Positions 22,296 to 26,433 of a stretch of 26,433 nt of DNA are shown here, piece by piece (the first letter of the stretch is position 1; every line of letters starts with the position of its first letter). The notes below the pieces were generated by a model that did not search any database, was not told the DNA's origin, and saw nothing but the letters and a program-made list of their open reading frames with translations. The stretch comes from an uncultured Collinsella sp. GTDB taxonomy: Bacteria; Actinomycetota; Coriobacteriia; Coriobacteriales; Coriobacteriaceae. The position numbers and the translations under genes are program-made. The stretch covers positions 1 through 26,433 of the forward strand of contig CAAFGE010000015.1 of assembly GCA_900762355.1 (NCBI GenBank), in the 5' to 3' direction.

Positions 22296-23986
22296 TCGTA
22301 CCCGTTAAGTTTACCTACGCCTCGCGCGACCTGTGGTTCGACCCGCAGGACCTGGATATCCTCGAGGCCGATTATGCCATTTGCTCCACCGAGCGCGGAA
22401 CCGAGATCGGCTTGGTCACGGCCGATCCCTTCGAGGTGCCGCAAGAAGAGATCGGTCAGCCGCTCAAGCCCGTGCTGCGCGTGGCGAGCGACATCGACCT
22501 GCAGCTTGCCGATGACCTGGCCATCCAGGGTGACGAGGCGATGGTCGATTTCCGCCGTCTGGTCAAAGAGCTCGACCTCGAGATGAAGCCGGTCGGCGTC
22601 GAGTACCTGTTTGGCGGCGAGAAGGCCGTGTTCTACTTTGCTGCCGAGGAGCGCGTCGATTTTCGTCAGCTCGTCAAGGACCTGTCCTCGACGCTGCACA
22701 TTCGCGTTGACATGCGCCAGATCGGCGTGCGCGACGAGACTCGCCTGGTGGGCGGCTATGCCCAGTGCGGCCAGGAGCTCTGCTGCACGCGCTTTGGCGG
22801 ACAGTTTGAGCCCGTCTCGATCCGCATGGCAAAAGAGCAGGACCTGCCGCTCAATTCCTCCAAGATCAGCGGCGTGTGCGGCCGCCTGATGTGCTGCCTG
22901 CGCTACGAGTTCGAGGCCTACAAGGACTTTAAGAGCCGCGCGCCCAAAAAGAAGACGCTTATCGATACGCCGCTCGGCAAGGCGCGTATTCAGGAGTATG
23001 ACACGCCGCGCGAGCAGCTGGTGCTGCGCCTGGAGAACGGCAAGGTCTTTAAGGTCAACCTGGCCGATATGACCTGCTCGGAGGGCTGCAAGAAGAAGGC
23101 CGCCGAGCAGGGCTGCAATTGCCGCCCCGACTGCGTGACGCGCGACGTGCTCGAGCGCATCGAGTCGCCCGAGATGCGTCTGGCGCTCATGGAACTCGAC
23201 CGCGAGAACGGCGTCGACGTGGGCGATGGCCTGTCGAGCGCCGACCGTCTTGCCGGCACGTCGATGCCCAAGCGCCGTCGTCGCGATGCTGAATCCGATG
23301 CTCGCGCCGGTCAGAGCCAGGGCGAGGGCCGTGGCCGCGGAAAGGGCCGTGGCAATGCCGCAACGCCCGAGGCCGAGGAGGCCGCCGGTGGCCGTCGTCG
23401 TCGCAAGCGCGCGGGCTCGGGCGATGTCGGCGAGGCTGCAGCTGCAGGCAAGAACTCCTCCCGCGAGTGCGAGACTCAGCAGCCTCAGCAGCAAAACCGC
23501 GGCGGTGGCATGAACCCCACGCGCCGTCGCCGCCGTCACCTGTCGAGCGAGGAGCGCGAGGATGCCTTCCGCGCCGCAGCTGCTCGCGAGGCTGGTGCCG
23601 CTTCCAAGGGTCCCTCGGCCTCCGATGCGCCTGCCGACAAGGGCGGCAAGTCACGTGGCGAGGAGGAGCGCGCCCCGCGTCCGCGCCGTCGCCATTCCTC
23701 GGGCGCACAGCAGAAGCCCTCAGTGCCCTCCGTTGCCGATCAGGTCTCGGATGGTGAGGTCAAGGTCACGCGCCGTCGTCCCGGAGATGGCGGGGGAGCG
23801 GCTGCCAAGGCTTCGCGTGGCGCCGCTCGCGACGAGCGCGAGCCGCGCGAAGATCGCGGTGGCGAGGGCTCGGCCGACCAGGGCCAAAAGCGCCGTCGCC
23901 GTCGCCGTTCCCGCAAGCCGCGCCAGAATGGTGGCGAGGGCTCGACCCCGTCTTCGGCCGCACCACAACCGCCCGCCGGCGAATAA
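22286..23986 (+). CDS. ricT: PSP1-domain protein RicT (YaaT) with long basic C-terminal extension
   Basis: Residues 1 to about 260 match the PSP1/RicT family. In Bacillus, RicT with RicA and RicF binds iron-sulfur clusters and partners RNase Y in mRNA maturation, and also affects biofilm, competence and sporulation. The conserved cysteines are present: C161, C166-C167 (CGQELCCTRFGG) and C198, C203-C204 (GVCGRLMCCLRYE). A further cysteine cluster follows at 264-283. From about residue 325 to 566 the protein is a low-complexity, Arg/Ala/Glu/Gly-rich tail with repeated RRRR patches, roughly doubling the usual size (about 270-300). The start is ATG after AGGAAGG and overlaps holB by 10 nt. The tail is probably disordered and could bind RNA. 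RicA and RicF are not in the window. Confidence 0.92.
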   Translation: MPLVVPVKFTYASRDLWFDPQDLDILEADYAICSTERGTEIGLVTADPFEVPQEEIGQPLKPVLRVASDIDLQLADDLAIQGDEAMVDFRRLVKELDLEMKPVGVEYLFGGEKAVFYFAAEERVDFRQLVKDLSSTLHIRVDMRQIGVRDETRLVGGYAQCGQELCCTRFGGQFEPVSIRMAKEQDLPLNSSKISGVCGRLMCCLRYEFEAYKDFKSRAPKKKTLIDTPLGKARIQEYDTPREQLVLRLENGKVFKVNLADMTCSEGCKKKAAEQGCNCRPDCVTRDVLERIESPEMRLALMELDRENGVDVGDGLSSADRLAGTSMPKRRRRDAESDARAGQSQGEGRGRGKGRGNAATPEAEEAAGGRRRRKRAGSGDVGEAAAAGKNSSRECETQQPQQQNRGGGMNPTRRRRRHLSSEEREDAFRAAAAREAGAASKGPSASDAPADKGGKSRGEEERAPRPRRRHSSGAQQKPSVPSVADQVSDGEVKVTRRRPGDGGGAAAKASRGAARDEREPREDRGGEGSADQGQKRRRRRRSRKPRQNGGEGSTPSSAAPQPPAGE

Positions 23987-24031
23987 CGCCCGCGAGCGGA
24001 TTTAACCCGCCTTGCCCCAATCGCGTCGGGG

Positions 24032-24037
24032 TACCAT
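24032..24037 (+). promoter_or_regulatory. Possible comF -10 box (TACCAT)
   Basis: GGTACCATAGC ends about 13 nt before the hairpin that contains the comF Shine-Dalgarno sequence. If used, transcription would start near 24044, placing that hairpin at the very 5' end of the mRNA. No good -35 box is seen. Confidence 0.4.
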
Positions 24038-24049
24038 AGCGCTGAATCA

Positions 24050-24085
24050 ACAACCCTCCCTGCGACCGAACGTAGGGAGGGTTGT
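24050..24085 (+). promoter_or_regulatory. Hairpin sequestering the comF ribosome binding site
   Basis: ACAACCCTCCCT (24050-24061) pairs perfectly with AGGGAGGGTTGT (24074-24085) around a 12-nt loop. The right arm contains AGGGAGG, the comF Shine-Dalgarno sequence, three bases before the TTG start. The structure would hide the ribosome binding site. Without a T run it is unlikely to be only a ricT terminator. Confidence 0.7.
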
Positions 24086-24088
24086 GTC

Positions 24089-24895
24089 TTGAAGAGCCAT
24101 CTGAACAAATTGAGCCGTCTGCAGGGTGCCGGCGCCCTACCGTTTGCGGACGAATTGCTGCCGTTTGCCGAGCGGGCGGCACGCGAGGCACTCGAGGTAT
24201 TGTCGCCAACACGATGTGCCGGCTGCGAGCGCGCCGGTGCGCTTATTTGCCAAGACTGCCTGGCCGCGCTCACGCTCATCGACCCACGTCATAGCTGTAC
24301 CCGATGCGGCGCCCCGTTTGGGGATTTGCTGTGCACTGAGTGTTCGGTCGAGGGCACGTCCTCGGCAATGGCGGAGGCGCTCGACCGCTGCCTGGCGTGC
24401 GCCGTCTATGCGCATCCGCTGCCGCGCATCATTAAAGCGTACAAGGACGCGGGCGAGCGACGTTTGGCTCCGTATCTGGCGGAGCTGCTCTACGACACCG
24501 CCCTGCACGCCCAGGTCGTAGCGCCCGAACGCTTAGGAGGTGTGCTGTCCGGTGCGGATGCGGTGGTGTTTGTGCCTGCGACGGCGGCGGCGTTTCGGCG
24601 GCGTGGTTTTGATCATATGGAGGCTATTGCGCGCCCATTTTGCGAGCTGTCGGGTGTTCCCCTGCTCGATGCCCTCGTCAAGTACGGGCATGGCGACCAG
24701 CGCGAACTCGGTCGTGAGGAGCGTCGCGAGCGTGCCCAAGGCATGTACGAGACGGTTGAGGACGTGCACGGCCGCCGCCTGCTGCTTATCGATGACGTTA
24801 TCACCACGGGCGCGACCATGGCAGCAGCCTCGGCGGAGCTCAAGCGTGCCGGCGCTGCGGCAGTCGATGGCCTTGCTATCGCACGTGTTTGGTAG
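24089..24895 (+). CDS. comF: ComF-family phosphoribosyltransferase-like protein
   Basis: A 268-residue ComF/GntX-type protein linked in other bacteria to natural DNA uptake, acting in the cytoplasm with the ComFA helicase. The N-terminal zinc module has four cysteine pairs: C43/C46, C54/C57, C70/C73 and C82/C85. The C-terminal half is a type I phosphoribosyltransferase fold with the PRPP-binding loop RLLLIDDVITTGAT (D235-D236). The sequence FVPATAAAFRRRGFDHM is also typical. The start is TTG, preceded by AGGGAGG inside a perfect 12-bp hairpin, so translation is probably controlled. It is followed after 10 nt by a putative nuclease-like gene on the same strand. The actual substrate of ComF proteins is unknown. 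Confidence 0.9.
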   Translation: MKSHLNKLSRLQGAGALPFADELLPFAERAAREALEVLSPTRCAGCERAGALICQDCLAALTLIDPRHSCTRCGAPFGDLLCTECSVEGTSSAMAEALDRCLACAVYAHPLPRIIKAYKDAGERRLAPYLAELLYDTALHAQVVAPERLGGVLSGADAVVFVPATAAAFRRRGFDHMEAIARPFCELSGVPLLDALVKYGHGDQRELGREERRERAQGMYETVEDVHGRRLLLIDDVITTGATMAAASAELKRAGAAAVDGLAIARVW

Positions 24896-24905
24896 GGGTG
24901 GTTTT

Positions 24906-26015
24906 GTGGCAGTGAAGATTGAGCGGCGCAACGAGCCGACAGGCGAACAGCTAGCGGCTTCCGTAATCCTAACAGGCGCTTCAGCGCTGCGCATGATGCG
25001 CGCCGAGCGCCGGCAGATGGGCTATATCAGCTGGAAGGACCTCAATCCCGATGAAGAGCGCCGTGTGCTGCGCACGTCGTCGCCCTCGACCGAGGACATC
25101 TATCTTCCCGACTTGGTGCGAATTGGAGCCGCAAGCGGCGAGGTGCAAGAGGATTTGTGCTTGCTGGTGGGATCTGCGGCGCAGCGCCGCCGCATGCCTA
25201 GCGTAGGCTGGTCCGTGTGTTCCGGGTTGCCCGCCGGCTCGATTCTAGAGGTGGAACCGGGGGTGTACAGCTTGTCTCCCGAGGCCCTCTGCCTTGCCGT
25301 TGCGCGCGAACTTGGCTGTATCCAGGCATTTGCCCTGGCCCAGGAGCTGTGCTCTAAGATTTCACTGAGCGACCGCGGGAAGTATCTGCCTCCCTACACC
25401 TCGCCTGTTACGAATAAACTTGCAAAGGACAAGGACCAGCCAGCAGACGTGGGCTACTTTGAAGTCGAGCCGGCGCTGACGCCCGATCGCCTGGCAGATT
25501 ACCTTGCGGCATGCAAGGGGAATGTGGCCAAACAGCTGCTGCGTCTGTGTCCCTACCTGTCAGAAAACCTGCTCTCGCCCATGGAGTGCATCATGCTCGC
25601 TCTGTTTTCGCTTCCGTTTTCCTATGGCGGATTTGACTGCGGTCCCTTTAAGACCGACTACAAGATCGAGTTCGATGACCGCGCGCAGGCAATCTCGGGG
25701 ATGCCGCATGCAGTTTGCGATGCGTATCAGGAAGCAGCCCGGTTTGACCTTGAATACAACGGTGAGCTGGGCCATTCCTCCCGGAGGGGACGTATCCATG
25801 ATGAAAAACGCAACACGGGCTTGATTACTATGGGAATCGAGGTCGCGACGGTCAACAACGAAATGCTCTGCGACATGGAAGCGATGGAAGCGCTCGCATG
25901 GCGCATCCACCAGCGTATGCGAAAGCGGTACCGGAATCGTGTCGATGCCCGCAGGAAGAAGCAAGAGGCGTTGCTTAACACGCTGCGGGCGTGTTTTGGG
26001 CTTAAGCCGGTCTAA
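24906..26015 (+). CDS. AbiEi-like / PD-(D/E)XK (DUF559-like) nuclease-fold protein
   Basis: A 369-residue protein (GTG start). I do not recognise it as a named family. Residues about 63-155 resemble the core of AbiEi-type proteins: LCLLVGSAAQRRR, then GSILEVEPGVYSLSPEALCLAVARELG, then LAQELCSKI. Residues about 224-325 resemble DUF559/Vsr-like endonucleases. SPMECIMLALFSLP leads in, then come D272 (VCDAYQE), E283 in FDLEYNGELGH (with H290), and HDEKRNTGLITMGIEVATV (D299, R302, L and G), the usual order of that fold. The C-terminus is basic (RMRKRYRNRVDARRKK). The start is inferred from AGGGGTGG seven bases upstream, and GTG at 24912 is an alternative. It sits 10 nt behind comF and ahead of the second MITE-like element. 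A role in phage defence or DNA processing is inference only. Confidence 0.65.
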   Translation: MAVKIERRNEPTGEQLAASVILTGASALRMMRAERRQMGYISWKDLNPDEERRVLRTSSPSTEDIYLPDLVRIGAASGEVQEDLCLLVGSAAQRRRMPSVGWSVCSGLPAGSILEVEPGVYSLSPEALCLAVARELGCIQAFALAQELCSKISLSDRGKYLPPYTSPVTNKLAKDKDQPADVGYFEVEPALTPDRLADYLAACKGNVAKQLLRLCPYLSENLLSPMECIMLALFSLPFSYGGFDCGPFKTDYKIEFDDRAQAISGMPHAVCDAYQEAARFDLEYNGELGHSSRRGRIHDEKRNTGLITMGIEVATVNNEMLCDMEAMEALAWRIHQRMRKRYRNRVDARRKKQEALLNTLRACFGLKPV

Positions 26016-26049
26016 TTCACGTCGAAAATAGGGGGTTAATCATATGCCC

Positions 26050-26266
26050 TGGCCAAAATATGGCAAATATGAGTACTGTCACTAAATCAGTAACAGCAAA
26101 ATCAAGGAATTTAGGACTCGGAGGCGGCATAAAGTAAGAAGATAATAAACAAATGTGGAATAACTAAGCATCAGGTTAGCGACATTGAGCGCAAAATCTG
26201 TCCGAGAGGCCAAAATTGCCTGTTACTAAATTGGTGACAGTACTCATATTTGCCATTTTTTGGCCA
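26050..26266. mobile_element. MITE-like AT-rich element, copy 2
   Basis: The 47-nt ends 26050-26096 and 26220-26266 are inverted repeats with four mismatches, starting TGGCCAAAA and containing ATGAGTACTGTCAC and AGTAACAG. The 123-bp interior is AT-rich and encodes nothing. Copy 1 at 11320-11549 shares the TGAGTACTGTYAC ends and a similar order of internal short motifs. The gap 26016-26353 holds no gene. Confidence 0.65.
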
Positions 26267-26267
26267 C

Positions 26268-26287
26268 GGCACCCTAGGAAGGGTGCC
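26268..26287. terminator. Short hairpin (GGCACCCT/AGGGTGCC)
   Basis: A perfect 8-bp stem with AGGA loop lies between the MITE-like element and the partial minus-strand gene at the right edge. It lacks a T run on either strand, so its role in termination is uncertain. Confidence 0.4.
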
Positions 26288-26353
26288 CCGGAGGGTGGCG
26301 CGCGCAGACGTGGTGTAAGAGCGTCCCGAGGTCCGTCGCTGCAAGTCCCGATG

Positions 26354-26431
26354 TTACTCCTTCTTGAGACCGCGCCTCTCGACTATCTCGTCCACTATCT
26401 CCCTGGCGCGCCGCCCGAGCGCGCGGCGCCT
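26354..26431 (-). CDS. 3' end of an unidentified gene (partial)
   Basis: The last 25 codons of a minus-strand reading frame that runs off the window, ending at TAA (26354-26356). The protein end reads GRRAREIVDEIVERRGLKKE, a charged, helical C-terminus. Codons AGG and ATA are used repeatedly, whereas the other genes here favour CGC and ATC, which suggests foreign origin. The length is too short to name a family, and a chance open frame cannot be excluded. Confidence 0.4.
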   Translation of the reverse strand, partial: RRRALGRRAREIVDEIVERRGLKKE

Positions 26432-26433
26432 CC

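Noticed and set aside
1..26433. tRNA, rRNA or CRISPR arrays
   Set aside because: No cloverleaf with a GTTCRANNC T-loop, no rRNA-like sequence and no regularly spaced direct repeats with unique spacers were seen.

Overview
The window is about 26.4 kb of GC-rich chromosomal DNA with mostly housekeeping genes. The gene content suggests a member of the Coriobacteriia (Actinomycetota), most likely Collinsella. The clues are a class Ic-type aminotransferase, a PcrA with low-complexity additions, an archaeal-type topoisomerase IA with a lysine-rich tail, the tmk-holB-ricT cluster, and an AbiEi-like/DUF559-like protein next to comF. The genus is an inference from familiarity with these families, because no marker RNA gene lies in the window.

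Layout. 1-980: intergenic repeats, a universal stress protein (-), then divergent uppP (+). 2224-5124: pcrA helicase (+), convergent with manA (-). The gap between them (5125-5559) holds two large, related, structured inverted-repeat elements and a terminator. 5560-7274: a GntR/HutC regulator and manA in one minus-strand operon, with a good promoter and operator-like dyad, divergent from a ROK sugar kinase (7611-8564). 8729-9652: ppaC pyrophosphatase. 9713-11278: nhaA antiporter behind a leader with an attenuator-like terminator. 11279-11762: a gene-poor stretch with a MITE-like AT-rich element, a nested hairpin element and a REP-like hairpin. 11763-13862: an 84-aa orphan (-), an aspartate-type aminotransferase and a STAS protein. 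14016-16469: tatA, tatC, hypA, hypB. 16524-19118: topoisomerase IA. 19260-20243: a zinc-ribbon membrane protein (-). 20483-23986: tmk-holB-ricT, tightly packed. 24089-26015: comF and a putative AbiEi-like/PD-(D/E)XK protein. 26016-26433: a second copy of the MITE-like element and the 3' end of an unidentified minus-strand gene with different codon use.

How the genes fit together. Sugar phosphate entry is represented by manA, the ROK kinase and the GntR regulator. Protein export and nickel-enzyme maturation are represented by tatAC and hypAB, which suggests a Tat-exported nickel enzyme elsewhere. DNA maintenance and uptake are represented by pcrA, topA, holB, tmk and comF. Ion homeostasis is represented by nhaA.

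The most unusual content lies between genes. (1) Two elements directly behind pcrA and manA, each oriented with its upstream gene, share two conserved boxes and one bulged architecture. Their 25-26 bp outer helices and 9-bp apical helices differ completely in sequence yet stay paired, which is strong covariation. (2) A second hairpin family has a GACC-ARAA-GGTC core behind uppP and downstream of nhaA. (3) Two copies of a 217-230 bp AT-rich element carry TGAGTACTGTYAC terminal inverted repeats. (4) Several REP-like palindromes carry GGGACAG or AGGAACGTC cores. No tRNA, rRNA, CRISPR array or transposase gene was seen.
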